A DNA stretch of 64,000 bases from Favolaschia claudopus (GCA_037176885.1 JAWWNJ010000119.1:62001-126000), one strand, 5' to 3'. Shown: positions 11,189 through 23,302, counted from the stretch's first letter. The notes: a model not told the origin generated them from the sequence alone. Numbers and translations: made by a program.

Positions 11189-11945
11189 TCACATATGCTT
11201 CGCACGGGGCTTCACCTTACTCTGCGGCAGCGTAAGCGGCCTCTCCCTCCCATTCACCCTCAAATACACCCCACAAGCATTACAAATCTGCTCCCCCTCT
11301 TTATTCCTCCGCCACACACTCGTCTTGAACGTCCCGCAATGACTACACTGCGGCCCATCCATCATCTCCATCAAATTTGGCACCTGCCCGCCCTCGTCCG
11401 CGTCGATGAGCGCCTGCGGCCGCGGCTCGCGGCGCTGCTGCTGGTAGAGCCCGCAGGCGTTGCAGAGCGTGCGCTGCGTCACGGGGTCGCGCCGCCAGAG
11501 CGGGGTGCTGAGCTTGCCGCAGTTGTAGCATTGTTTGATGCTGGTGCCGGGGTCGGGGAGGGCCGTGGGCTGGGGCGCGGGGTGCGATGGATAGGTGTGG
11601 CTGGAGGTGTAGGGCGGGACGGCGGAAGCGTAGGGATTGTTGGTGGGTAGAGGTGTGGAGGTGTATGGCGTGGTGGGGTATTGTGCGCTGCTTGGGGCAT
11701 TGGTGTAGCCCGGTGCGGTCCCGTAGCCCTGGTAACTCTGTGGATTGGGGGCAGCCGCGGTTTGATAATATCCGGACGAGTTCGACGGAGGGGGCATTGG
11801 AACTACGGAGGCGTGAAGATCACGAGCCATTCAATGCGGTAGAGAGTGAGATATTTCACATACCTGCATTGCTGAGAGAACTATAGGTGCTGCGAGGGAT
11901 GTTCCTCGAGCTAGAAGATTGCGAGTAATAATACTGTCCGCTCAT
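11189..11945 (-). CDS. GATA transcription factor with two zinc fingers
   Basis: Exons 11864-11945 and 11189-11802 give 231 aa. The N-terminal half is rich in Ser, Pro, Tyr and Gln, as in activation domains. Two GATA fingers sit near the C-terminus: CYNC-x18-CNAC (with TPLWRRDP) and CSHC-x17-CNAC (with TSVWRRNK), separated by an acidic linker. The protein ends in a basic tail (SKVKPRAKHM). GATA factors bind HGATAR sites; fungal members act in nitrogen, iron and light responses. The mix of an x18 and an x17 loop argues against a siderophore repressor of the SreA type, which has two x17 fingers. TATA box at 12014-12021. Confidence 0.92.
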
Positions 11946-12013
11946 ATTTGGTTTGTTTGTTGGCTGAGCGGTCTACTGGCGTTGAGGAGTGAGTGGTATG
12001 TCTCGTCAACTTG

Positions 12014-12021
12014 TTTATATA
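12014..12021 (-). promoter_or_regulatory. TATA box of the GATA-factor gene
   Basis: TATATAAA on the minus strand, 69 bp upstream of the ATG at 11945. Confidence 0.5.
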
Positions 12022-12760
12022 GAAAGGGAAACCTCAGATGACTTGAGTCCGGAAATAATTGCCAACAAGCGTTGCTGGAGGCTGCTAGGATCCTTCACGA
12101 GAGTTGACTTGACATGTGCCAGTTGACATAAATGAACAGCGTTTTGGATTGATGCGTCTGCTAATTGCAGCCCTGGCTTTGTATGGAAGGAGACCGCCGT
12201 ACTTCGGACTGCGACAAGAAGGTAAATCTCGAAGAAGACAGTTGGATGATCGACGAAGAGACGTTGCAAATCGGTGATCTTGAGTTCAGAGAATCGCAAG
12301 GGAAGTTCGTGTGACGCAACCAGTGTACGCTGATCCCGAAGACGAATTCGGCCAGCGTCCCCATTCGGTAAAGACCGTTGCGAGGAGACCAGCGCTTGAG
12401 TCCAATGAAAACAATTTCGGAGAATAATTGATTCGCGCAGCCGTCGGGACGACGAAAGACTCACTTGCTGTGATGACGAGTCACGCTTGTAGCGCCTGTC
12501 GAAATAAGCTGCGACTACTGTCAAGTCAAAAGTGCCAACCGCTTTTGGAGTAAAACATAGTTCTAACAGGAACATAGTGAACTGTCCGCGCCTCTGAGTC
12601 TCCAATGAAACTATTGATTTTGGAGTTGAATATAGTGCTCGACTTGCCACCTACACCCGAGAGGGTTAACAGTCTCCACGTTCGAACGAAAGCCTCACCG
12701 TGATTTCTGATTCCTGATGTCTGTGCCTCGTTGCAGCTCCATGAAAGGCACAGGATGGCT
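12015..12760 (-). CDS. Possible uncharacterised or decaying gene
   Basis: The minus strand carries protein-like segments: one around 12466-12650 (containing VAAYFDRRYKRDSSSQQ, followed by a good gtgagt donor) and a longer one at 12015-12390 (containing SELKITDLQRLFVDHP and QNAVHLCQLAHVKSTL). Upstream pieces near 12700-12760 are in other frames, and I could not join them with normal introns. No family recognised. It may be a real multi-exon gene that I cannot resolve, or a pseudogene. The 3' end overlaps the promoter of the GATA gene, which argues for caution. Confidence 0.25.
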
Positions 12761-14319
12761 CGGTAATTTTGCGCTCTGTCCAACAAGCTGTCCGAGCAGA
12801 ATGTGGGACTCAATAATACAGTGAAAGAAACGTGATAAAGTACCAGTCGACGGAGATTGTTGTTTTCTACGGTGACAACGATTTTTTAATTTACTGTAGA
12901 GGCTGTGGAGGCCGACGTCACTGCATATGCTGTATGCAGTTCCAAGCAATCCGAGGCGGAATGATGTCGCCTGTTCCTGATGAGCACGATGAGCCCTTGA
13001 AACAGAGGAACATTGATGATGATGCATGGGACACTATTCCAGTAAAGAGCCAAGAAAGAGGGGAAGTAGAGAAGCAAGATCCTTCAAAGCGATGCAGAGA
13101 GCATATAGAACAACTTCTTGAGATGATTTGCCCGGCGTCGGGTTAGAAACATCGTAGCATCGCGCCTTGAGATGGACGTGCTGGCAGAAAGAGCACCGAA
13201 GACGTTTGATTACCGGTGATCGCATCACGGCCATCAACAAATAAACGCAAATGACAGTTGAACGTCCTCCCTGCATATGGTTTTTGTGTGACAGTTGTTG
13301 GATGGATACTAATTGTCCACAAACCCGCTCGAGCCATCAGTGTTGCAGTCGAAGATCCGAAGTCCGGAACTCAATACACAGTGAACCCCAACACAACGAT
13401 TCGTTTAGGCGGCAGACCTGAGACACCAGCGTTGAACCAAAAATGACTCGGAACCGTTATTTGGTAGCCAATTTTGAGCTCCTAAGTTTGAGCTCTAGCT
13501 TCAAGAAATATTCAAACAAAGATGCTGCACTGGCGGTATGGTGAAACTCCAGGGGATTCAACAAATAATTTGAATTGAGCGCGTTGATTGATCTAAGTAC
13601 TGCAATGTCTCAGAGGTCTGATGTTTCCCCGCCATCCTTGTGGTACAAACTGCTCAAGTACAACAGGTACTGAAACAGCCTGTAACAGTCTCCTCGGCAG
13701 CTTTCTACCTTCCCAAGAATCTCCAAATTGAACTGAGACGTCAACGGAGATGTCGACTGTCATTTAGGCTCCTTACTGAAGAAACGTCTTTCAACTTCCA
13801 CCAGTGTCGTGGCATGCGTGGAGAAAATTGGCTTCCCAATACACAGGGTGGTAGACTCGTTTTAAGAACGAAATTCTCAATAGGGTCCACTTTGTCGACA
13901 GGACTTCGTTTTGTTGAGACCCGAGCGGCGTCCTGGATAATTAACCAAGTCAAGTCACGGTCAATTCCGAAAAACCCTCTTCGGTAATTGAGATGCCCTC
14001 TAAGATGGCACCCATATTCATCGCGCCCGAATAGAAGGAACGAGTGAATGTGGACGGAAATTCCCTTCGATCATACCAGGTTTGGAATCCTTCCTTAAAT
14101 TGAAATAGCAAGCATGAAGGGTTGATACACGGAGTGAGAGCACTCCTAGAATACTGAGCAGACGCGTACCGCTTCCACTACATAGTACATACATCAAATA
14201 CATACAAATGCATCGATTTCATCGCATCCGTTGGACAAAGACCGGGTCGTTTTTTTCGCCAATGGTTTGCGAAATTCACGACTCAAATCTGTCTAACATT
14301 CATCAAACCCTTTTACGCC
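12761..14319. other. Intergenic, no supported gene
   Basis: About 1.6 kb with several short ORFs on both strands that lack splice continuity or domain resemblance. A minus-strand piece near 13741-13953 is protein-like but isolated. I see no clear repeat. Confidence 0.4.
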
Positions 14320-15528
14320 TTATCCTTCAAGTGCGTACGCGTTTGAGCTATACTCATTCTTGACCGGTAATAAACCCTTTTCAGCCAAGCGAGAAAAAGT
14401 TCCCCTCAAATAGCCAATAATTTCGTGACGCTGAATTGGAGGCTGAGTATGCGCTGCGTCATCCTCATCAATTTCGAGAGAGACTGCTCTGAGCCCAGAG
14501 AAATGCTGGAGTAGGGTATCCTCGAAGTGACGCAAATCACGAGCAGCATCAGCGAGACCAATCGTACCAATCGTAGACGTAGTGGACAATTCAAGCTCCG
14601 AAATCGCGTTTTTGTTTGGAAGCCTCTCCAACATCGAGGTAAACGCGAGGAGATGATTCAGCTTGATATCTCGCAGACATTTGAGCCGCGGAAAGTTGTC
14701 ACCAAGCTTACCGGATTCTGTGGCTCGTTAGAATGCAGTGGCAACGAGGAAAGGACGCCTACCGTCAGGAGGTGTAGACACTGACAGAGTCTCCACGTTT
14801 GAGCCATACAAGGAAGTAAAATGCATAATGTCTGGCGTCCATTCGCTACACAGAGTGAGGGATTGTAGCTTCCCTAAATCAAAGATGCCGCCTAAAAGAT
14901 CTGTAATTCCATCGCAGTGATGAAGTGTCAAATCATGGAGTTCAGGACGCTCCGGTACAACGGGGGGAGGTACGGTTCTCGCAAACCCGCTGTAGTCCAA
15001 ATTGTACAGCTCTAGCGTGCGCAAAGCGGGAGAACAAGCGGAAAGGATCGAGCGTATGCTATGTGCGTCTTCTTGGGCTTCCACCAGAAAGAGAGTCAGG
15101 CTCAGACTGCGCAGTGTTTCCTTGCTCACAAGAGCCTTGAGGGTCGTAGTGAACCGAGGAGGGAGGGGAGAGTCATCGTCCCGGACGCATGCGATGTCGA
15201 GCTCGATGCCAGTGAGCTGCGACGATGTCATTCGCTGCAGGACATCGTAACAATCTCGACTCGAAGTGCAGATACTGAGCACACGAATACACTGAAGGAA
15301 CTCAGGCGCAGATACAACCATTTGGGCAAGCGTTGTTTCCCGCACCCGTCTGTAATTGCTCCTTTGATCATCGTCATCATCTGTTACGGTAATGCGCCTG
15401 AACTGGCACTTCTGAGCTGGAACCAGGAATGTTCTGGACACGAGAGACGCAGCTCTCAGGGTCGGCGGAGAATCTTGGAGATGTTCCACAACCAGGTCGG
15501 TGATCTCTTGAGGAAGGGTCCAAGGCAT
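14320..15528 (-). CDS. F-box protein
   Basis: Exons 14763-15528 and 14320-14717 around a 45-bp intron give 387 aa. The N-terminus PWTLPQEITDLVVEHL, followed by AASLVSRTFLVPAQKCQFR, is a clear F-box with the usual basidiomycete continuation. The rest contains leucine-rich segments (for example LRTLELYNLDYSG and ELHDLTLHHCDGI). I start at the MPWTLPQE methionine rather than at an in-frame ATG 26 codons earlier, because F-boxes of this group start close to the N-terminus. Expected role: SCF substrate adaptor, target unknown. Confidence 0.9.
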
Positions 15529-15904
15529 GAGACGAAAAATGAGAGATGTGCGTGCTGAGAGACGCGAGCCACAGTACTTATAGTTTGGCCGCAATTGTTT
15601 ACGCATCGAAGTCGAGGACGAGAATTCGACAATAAGAGCGCTTCTTGAGGTGGGCAGCTGTGGGTCCGTCTAGCCATGACAATAACGAGAGCCCACCTGG
15701 AATTGTGGATCAACGAGAAGCAAGCAGAACAATAAATTACGCACTGCTTTCAGACAACAAGACCAGGCGTATCGAAGCGAAACAAAAGCAAAAGCAGACA
15801 ATATATACCGGAGAATTGGAACGAGTGTGCGTTTTGACAATATATGAGATCTAGATAGTCCGGAGAGCTCGGGTTTTGTATACAAGCAGCGAGAGGTTGA
15901 TCCG
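15529..15904. other. Intergenic, nothing recognised
   Basis: 376 bases separating two minus-strand genes. It holds the F-box promoter (a weak AT-rich TATA-like stretch near 15806) and the 3' side of the PX gene. Confidence 0.5.
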
Positions 15905-16683
15905 CTAGCTCATGACCCACCGCCGCACCGGTTCGCAGCCGCCGATATCGGGGTGGAGCAGAATGGCGGAAAGCCAGTGCTCGAGAGCTACCTGCCTGCG
16001 AGCGAGGAACGTAGACCGGTAGCGGGCGAATGGAGCTTTTGGTGGTAGCTCGGGGATGAATGAGTGGTAGGTGCGCTGGAGGGAAAAAGGAGGGGTGGTT
16101 ACGAATTAGTTAGAAACGTGCTAGATGGCAGCGAAAGCAGACGGACCGGAAGTACTTGGAGAAGCTGAACCTCGAGAGCTGCGAACTCGCTGTATCGTTT
16201 ATGTACAGGGATGACCGTTCCCTCCTTCGTTTTCAGAACACAGTTGTAGACTAGAATACGTCTCAGCAAATTTGACTTATGGAACTGGTAAAAAAGGGAA
16301 AGGAATGGGACCGACGAACCGACATAAGCACCACCCAACGCATCTCCAACGCTCGTCCATCCGTTGATCTTCACCTCTCGAGCAAAAGCAGAGCTCTCCC
16401 CACAGTTGTCCCCAAGCCATATATCATTGCTGAACACACTCGGAGGCGCACCCACGGGAGAAGTTGGGCGTTTTGGCCGCGGTTCGATGGGTGATTCGTC
16501 CTAAGTCAGAAAATTGGTCGGCGAAAATTGTGGCGACCAGATATGACCACATACGAACACCAGATCGTCGTATCGCCTTGATTCATCCTCTACATCAATT
16601 CGATTAGGAATAATCTCGAGTTGTTTGGTAGAACGAGCGAATGGGTGGGGGTGTATGGTGGAGCTCATGGAGGAGGAGGACAA
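15905..16683 (-). CDS. PX-domain protein, Ypt35-like
   Basis: Four exons. Key blocks in order are SSTIHPHPFARS, REVKINGWTSVGDA, GGAYVVYNCVLKTKEGT, HKRYSEFAALEVQLLQ, then FIPELPPKAPFARYR and a C-terminal LLHPDIGGCEPVRRWVMS. The RYSEF and PPK segments are the phosphoinositide-binding parts of PX domains, and the whole matches the endosomal Ypt35 family, which in yeast recruits Vps13 to endosomes and vacuoles. The exon joins around GGAY|VVY and LLQVLP|RTYHSF were chosen because they restore the PX fold in frame. Start at 16683; a second methionine five codons later is also possible. Confidence 0.85.
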
Positions 16684-17024
16684 GAGTAATGAGGCACGTG
16701 TTGTGTCACGCAGATCGCCGTGATCGGACTACAATGCTGTGCACCGGCCTCTCGTGCCGGATTACCGGACTGCGCCAAGTCAAACCAAAACGTGAACAAA
16801 AAAAGTTGAAAAAAGAGAAGAGGGAAGAAAAAATAGAACAAGGATTCACAACAAATCGCCAAGTCAAGCCTTACATCAGCCAAATCGAGCAATAGAGGGT
16901 CAGGTACATGATCCGAGTGCTTTTACAAAATGGGCGAAGAACTGCATTTGCCGAAGAAACTTGTTCAAATGATGATTCAAGTGTCCGGAACTCCGAGTCA
17001 AGAGAACATCCCAAGCAAAACCAG
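16684..17024. other. Intergenic, nothing recognised
   Basis: 341 bases between the PX gene start and the end of the monooxygenase gene. Part is purine-rich on the plus strand (16795-16850). No feature supported. Confidence 0.5.
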
Positions 17025-18688
17025 CTACATCATTATGATTCGGCACGTCCCAAAGTTTTGCGCGTAATAGTTTTGCGCCGTTCCCACAGCGTCGTAACCT
17101 ATCAAGAATTCCTGCATTTCTTTCGCTACAAGACGATTCCGAGTCCGTCAGTATTCCGGTTGATATCAAGTGAGAAATAGTTACATCGAGCATATAAGCC
17201 TCTCTTCGAAGGCACCGTGGCTTGTTCTAAAGATTCCCGATTAACAAATTCGCCTCGGGATTTTCGCAACTTTTCGTATGCCTCAAGTCGGTTTGGGATA
17301 TCTTCTGGCTTTGTTCCTGATGGAATGAGGCAGCCGATTGCAGCAGCGTCTTCCAGCGCCATTCCGGCGCCTTGGCCCATTGTCGGTAGAGTTCCATGCG
17401 CTGCATCTCCAAGCAGTGCTGTTCTGCCATTAATCCAGGTTGGTAGAATTGGAAGGGCAAGGAGTTGCCATCGAAGAATCGGCTGTTCCGCTAATTGAAG
17501 GAACTTCAAGTATCGGGAATGGAAACCTTGAAACTCATCGACCACCTTGGAATTGATTAGCTTGATCAAACTTGATGCGTTCAACTTCTGCTCACCTCTT
17601 CCACGCTCACCGTCTCGTTTCTTTCTACGCTGATTTAACCAGATGATGTGAATCAGATAGATAAAATCTCACTGAGGGAATCCTGCTCTCTGCCGTCCAC
17701 ATGATGTGCGACGACGTTGATGAGACCGCCGTTGCGACAAGGAAAGAGAAACAACATCCGAAAATGCTTCTCGGGAGACGTCACGGCCTACCGAAGCTGT
17801 TTTAGACGTTGTCGAAACTCGAGATTGAAAGGACTTGCGCGTGCCCCTGACATTCCCTTCGTGAACCAGTCCATGTCGTCCAAGCCCTCAAGTTTGTCAG
17901 CATTGAAGAGACAGCGGAAAGTTGAGATGCCCGAGGGCAGAGGCGGTTGAACATATCCGAGCACGCTCGTCCGAATCATCGACTAGCAGAAACTGAGGGC
18001 ATAGTCATAGTAGAATGAAAACAATGAATTACCCGGATACCATCGCACCCAAGGATAAGATCCGCTTCACAAACCTCCCCATTCTTCAACGTAACTTTCC
18101 CAGCTACTGCATCACAGGATACCACTTCTTGTCCCAGGTGAAGACGCGCCGGAGGTCCGACGCCATCCTCCCCAATGGCCAGTCGTTTTAACTCGTCGTG
18201 CAAATCCGTCCGATGGCAAAGCCAACCAGCCTCAACTTCCGAGTCAACCAACTTTCAAAGCAAAAGACACACTGCACAAGGCTCACCCGTGCCATCTCGT
18301 CTTTAGGAATCAGAAACCGGTTCTCCGTACCCTCGCCACCGGATCCACTGAATCTCATCGTCTGCGTTCAATTCAAAGAACAGACTCAGATATTAGAGGC
18401 GAGATCATACCCCGAAGAAATCAACGCCCTTCAAGTTGACTGGATTGTAGCCAAGGTGCTCCAGAACTCGCATGGCATTCGCCTGGACTGTGATTGCTGC
18501 GCCGATTTCTTTGTTCATTAGCGACGACTCGAGTATCTAGACAAAATGAGCCTGCGATATCCCTCCGAATAAACACTGAAACTCACGTCAACCTGATGCC
18601 CCTGTCTGCGGAGCGCAACCGCAGCAGTGAGCCCGCATAATCCAGCCCCAACGATGTATATACGCAGCGAAGTCGGCACTTCAGTCAT
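17025..18688 (-). pseudogene. FAD-dependent monooxygenase with an in-frame stop
   Basis: Salicylate-hydroxylase-like flavoprotein of the PHBH fold, multi-exon. N-terminal Rossmann motif IVGAGLCGLTAA (G-x-G-x2-G), then EIGAAITVQANAMRVLEHLG, LILGCDGIRS (the DG motif) and the second FAD motif TALLGDAAHGTLPTMGQGAG, closing with ESLEQATVPSKRGLYAR. This enzyme class hydroxylates aromatic rings using NAD(P)H and O2. At 17788-17790 a TAG lies in the frame that continues on both sides as family-like sequence (LKQLR, stop, then KHFRMLFLFPCRNGG). I found no GT-AG intron that removes it in phase. It is therefore either a nonsense mutation, a sequencing error or a non-canonical intron. A monocarboxylate-type transporter lies directly upstream in the same direction. 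Confidence 0.75.
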
Positions 18689-18925
18689 AAAGACAAAGAC
18701 TGACGTTCTGAGGACCCGTTTTCAAACCTCTATTTCAGAGGTCGGCGGCCTCCCATTCCGCGCTTCGACTTACACGCTGGGTCACCAGATTCGCCTTGAA
18801 AAGCAGAATGTTCAAAAACATCGCGTAATACTAGCAGCATGATCGCACAAAGTCCATCCCTATTCTTGTTATCGAGGAAGTCGGTTCAGTTTATAGAACA
18901 GGGAACCCAGGAACATACACTCTGC

Positions 18926-20881
18926 TTAGTATTTACGCCACAGGCCCGGTGCCGCGAATAGTCGAGAGACGAAAATGAGACAGGAACCGACGAGAAGGGC
19001 ACTTCCTATAATACGCCCAGTAATTGTTAATTCGAGCGAACCAAAGTCAATGAAAAGGCGCAGACTCACCAGCGAAAGCACCAACGGAAATGAAACCAAG
19101 TCGAGACTCAACGAACAACCCGCTGATGGGTGGACCGCATAGAGTTGCAATCCCTGCGACCGTATTTAGGGCACCGAGTCTGCGCCCCAGATCTTCAATA
19201 TCACCCATCTGCCCGACGGCGGATCCAATAAGAGCGAGCCACGCGCCGGAAGAAAATCTATTCATGCAAGACATTTATTTTCAGTTCACCGGCCAGAAAG
19301 AAAAATAATTTTCTGACCCATAGAGAACGGAGATTCCTGTGATGCGGGCAATTGTGCGACAGAATGGCCAGGCAATCGTGGCGCAACCGGCGATGGCAGT
19401 CATGATGGTCATTATGTTCATGGGTCCTGTGTGATCATTAGTGGATGAAACTGGGATCGATGCCAACGTTTGCGTGCCGTAGTAATCACCGAGTACGCCT
19501 GAGGTCACCCGGCCGATTCCAGAGCTGAAGTTGATGATGGCGACGAGATAGAAAGCAAAGTTGGGAGATATTCCGAACTCGATCGCGCTGCTGCTGATGT
19601 ATGTTAACACTGCATCCAAAAGACAAGTTCAATATTGACTTCCATACTCGCTGAGTATATGTAGCCAGAGTCAAGACGTACTTGTGAAGAGACCCAGACC
19701 GGTGATGAACGAGCAGATATTGAATACAACGAAAGAAATGTTGTGATATGTCTGTAAGCCTAGCAGTCCTCCAGGCGTTTTGTTGGGAGCGAGACGTCGT
19801 TTGATACTCTAGGACAAATATTGAAGGAGGTCGTTATCAAAAGGAGTTGAAGACGAACCAAATTTGTAACGACGAGCATCAACAGCAATATGAATGCGAG
19901 AATCCGCATGGCCCAAGGAAATCTGCGTTGAACGTCGTATATGACCATTCCACATCTTTATGACGCACCCAAGTTTGGATATGAGTTGACGAAGGATGAT
20001 CGGCTGCACCGTGGCACCAATGGCACCCCCGAAACATGTGAATCCGAGAGCGAATCCTCGTCGCCGTTTGAACCAATGCGTGACGATTGTGAACATCGTG
20101 CAGAACATCAGTCCAGAACCAATCTGCGAATGAGAAGATGGTGGTCAGAGACAGGTAGTACGAACAATGCAAATATACTCCGACGCCGAAGCCTTGGCAG
20201 AGCATGAAGTGCCAGTATTGTTTACACTCCGGAACCAGCAACGTTGTGAGTACGACCAGCAGGCTCCCGACGAGGAAAGGGAAACGATAATAACCGATGT
20301 CGAAGAGGTGGCCGACGAGCACAGCGGGTAGGAATATCATGGCGTGCTTCGGAGATTCACGATGAGGAACGGCGGGTTTCCACGTAGGACACGGACCTGT
20401 ATCGATCCAATCCATGATCTCCGAAAAACTTAAGTTATCCGAGGTGGCACGGAAACAAAAAGATGGAAACTTACATTTCGGATGGAGTCGATGAATGCAG
20501 CAGCTTCTCCTGATAGTATGCCTGGAATACCTACCGCAAAAAATCAACGCAATTGCTGCAACAAATCGACGTCGTAAACTTACACCCCAGGAATTTACGT
20601 ACCCAAAGCTTTGACGGCACTGGTCAATGAATCCATGAGCAGAAGACGATGTGCATACGTTGCAAAGAAGCCCGAGGTGGTCTTCGAAATGTTCTTCAGT
20701 GCTCCTCGGCAGAGAGAGAGACTCTTATATCACGCACTCCAACAAGGACAATCCAAGCATGTACGCCTCCTTCAGGGAACGCTTCTGTATCTTCCGCCAG
20801 CAACGAGGCCACAGTCTCGAGCTCTTGAGCTTTTTCGTCGACCTTAACAGACACAGAGGTGGGGGAGAGTTTCTCAGACAT
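18926..20881 (-). CDS. MFS transporter, monocarboxylate-porter type
   Basis: Multi-exon member of the fungal MCT-like major facilitator group. Blocks in order are GGVHAWIVLVG, VFQAYYQEKLLHSSTPSEI, VGHLFDIGYYRFPFLVGSLL, IGSGLMFCTMFTIVTHWFKR, RRGFALGFTCFGGAIGATVQ, GLLGLQTYHNISFVVFNICS, IINFSSGIGRVTSGVLGDYY, SGAWLALIGSAVGQMGDIED, LNTVAGIATLCGPPISGLF, and the end RLFAAPGLWRKY. The hydrophilic N-terminus and roughly 12 membrane segments fit. Substrate unknown; relatives carry carboxylates, riboflavin or other small acids. The first intron border near 20840 is uncertain. Its position beside the monooxygenase (237 bp apart, same strand) suggests joint use of an aromatic acid, but this is only an inference. 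Confidence 0.85.
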
Positions 20882-22586
20882 GGTGGCAGAATGGAACCAC
20901 GAATCAGGCCAATACACACCTAAACGCGAAATTCACGGGTCTTGGGGATGCCACAGAAATACAGAAGCTTCCAGGGTGTCATCGTATTTCGACATAGAGA
21001 GTTCCGTTTGTACGGCAGCGTTGAAAGGAGGGATAGAACCTAATTTAGCCTCGGACCGCCTTCTTCGCTAGAATACATACTTATATCTAATCAGTAAACA
21101 GTAAGATGCTCGCGTTCAATAAGAGAGCATGAACGGAGAGCAAAGAAGACAGAACATAGGCGAAGATATGCGCCATGGCAAGAGAAGGTGGTGGTTGAGA
21201 GGCAAGAGTGTCACGTCACGGGTCACAGTTAATGTGACAGTTACGGTCAGCTACACGATCACATGGCGTGACCTGACGCGGATTTCTTCGTGCACGGACC
21301 AGGTGCCGAATTGATCACTCATCGTCGAATGGCACTCAGCGGTTTCGAAACTAGTTGAAATTCCCAAAATTTCCTTTGCAACTCACCTCCATGATCTTCA
21401 CTCATCGGGCGTCAGAATCGATCTTCTGCTGGATACTTACTTGTTGCTTACTTGCAATGATAATCACATGTTGTCAACAAAGGATCTCTCTACGCTTTAC
21501 CAACGCTTTACCCGCCTCCTGCACAAATAATACTGTACTATTTCGATCAATTCGTCTCGCACGTGACTTTTTAATTTTTCCGACAAATCTCCAAATTCCG
21601 CTAAAATCGAAAGAAAATTATTCACTGCGCTGTTCCCTCAATTTATTGGGCCGTGAAGTGATTTTATATTTGCTAAATTTCTTATCTCGTTTCCAGCAAC
21701 AATAAATGTTGCGTTTCTGGCGCATCACGTGACCGTGGAATTTCCTTATAAGGCGATTCTATCTCGTTTCCTGGCACCAGAAACTCAACATTTATCCGCG
21801 CAAGAAGTGAGAAAAGAAATTTAGCAGATATAGTATCACTTCCAGCGCCAAGAAATTGAGGGAACGGCGCTGTGATTGGCGGGGTCCCCGGAAATCGGCT
21901 GTGACGCGTGACAGACGAATTGATCGAAATTGTACAGTATAGCCACTCCTCAAACCTCATCACTTCAAGAAACCAAATATTCTGGGAGTCATTGCAGAAA
22001 GACATCCGGATAGGTATCGTTGATCTCCAATGCCTTCCCATGAAGTTTCACGGCTTCGACGAGGTTCGTCTGTTCTCCGATTCAACATGAACTCTTACCA
22101 AGTCTTTTGCGGCACATCAAATAGGAACAAATCTGAGTGAAATAACCACCCACTTCAAGTCTCAAGAATGTCCGGCCGCTCTCCTCATTTTGATTGCGAA
22201 TCGCAATTCCTAGAGGGAAAGATAAGCTTTGATTTCCATCCCGCATTCCAAAGCGATAGCTGCGGCCTGAGTGGATGCGGGTCAGAGCTTGAACAAAATG
22301 GTAATCAGTAATACCTTAAAATACCTACGCCTCATTATCAGAAGTTCAATATTGCGTCTAACTGATGACGCGGGTAGATCGCGAACGGTGGAGTAAAAGC
22401 ATTGATCACCGCTGGCGGCGGGTCTCTGTATACGTACGTAGTTGCGCAATAAATATCTCAATATTCTAATGGCGACAAAGTGTCGCGAACAGGGAATTTG
22501 AATCTCAAATTTACTTGCTCAAAAACATCATTAAGACCAGAATCAATTAATCGACGCCTATTAACCAGAAACTTGAATCTGAGGGT
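20882..22586. other. Intergenic region holding a MITE
   Basis: 1.7 kb with no supported gene. A GTCAC/GTGAC-rich stretch lies at about 21212-21275 and the palindromic MITE at 21531-21939. Otherwise featureless. Confidence 0.5.
21531..21939. mobile_element. Palindromic MITE with about 190-bp arms
   Basis: The left arm starts TACTGTACTATTTCGATCAA at 21531. The right arm ends with its near-perfect inverse (read on the minus strand from 21939: TACTGTACAATTTCGATCAA). The similarity continues inward for nearly the whole length (for example CGTTCCCTCAATTT and GCTAAATTTCTT in both arms), so the 409 bp could fold into one long hairpin. A TA at each edge fits a TA target duplication, as in Tc1/mariner-derived MITEs. 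No coding capacity. Confidence 0.75.
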
Positions 22587-23240
22587 TCAAGAAATAACAA
22601 CAGTGAACGCCTGATTCCCAACAGACTGCCCCGTGCATTGCGAGATACTAGCCGTCTGCCCAACCGCCGTACCAATCTGCACGCACTGCCCCGTCGCGTC
22701 CGAGATAACCGCACACCCATGTGCGATGGTGTCACTGCATTGGCTACAGACGAAGGAGAACCCTTGAGAGCTGTAGAAGACGGTGGTGAGCATTGGTCTC
22801 TCGTCCCAACTATGACAGGGGAGGACACTTACAAGTTTCCCGGAGATCCACTGATACGAGGCTCGAGTAACAACTGAAAACGGTCCACCTCGGTGGGATA
22901 CAACGGCGTGGCGCCCGCAGGCGCATTATTGACGCTATGGTGAAATAACGGCAAGTTTATTTGAATTCAAGCTGCCGCGATATATGACAATAGACCTCAA
23001 GAGGCCATTTCCGCTCGCATCGACGGTGAAAATAGGGGTGAGCGGAGTAGTAAGCGCCTCCGCCTCAATGGGAACGTTCGCGAAGTACGCTCCCGCAGGG
23101 TACCCGAGCTGGAACTGTCCATTGACGATGTTGATTCCTTTGCCAGCAACAGCGGGGTTGCAGGCCGCGCGAGCTTGCAACGGTCCAGCGGCGGTGCTGG
23201 CGATGAGGAGAGAAGCGACAACGGCGAAGACGGAGAGCAT
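22587..23240 (-). CDS. Secreted protein of unknown family
   Basis: Exons 22996-23240, 22833-22934 and 22587-22770 join in frame to 176 aa. Signal peptide: MLSVFAVVASLLIASTAA. The mature protein starts near ARAACNPAVAGKGINIVNG and ends with a cysteine-bearing half (FSFVCSQCSD, HGCAVIS, GQCVQIGTAVG, ISQCTGQ). The last part resembles a recurrent C-terminal module of basidiomycete secreted proteins, but I cannot name it. TATA box 63 bp upstream. Possible wall or effector function; not assigned. Confidence 0.78.
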
Positions 23241-23302
23241 ATCTGAATCGCTTGTTGGTTGAATCCGAAAGGTGGATGATGATTATGGAGAAACGAAGTT
23301 GT

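Noticed and set aside
13258..13987. Short ORFs on both strands near 13.3-14.0 kb.
   Set aside because: Isolated, no splice continuity, no recognised motif.
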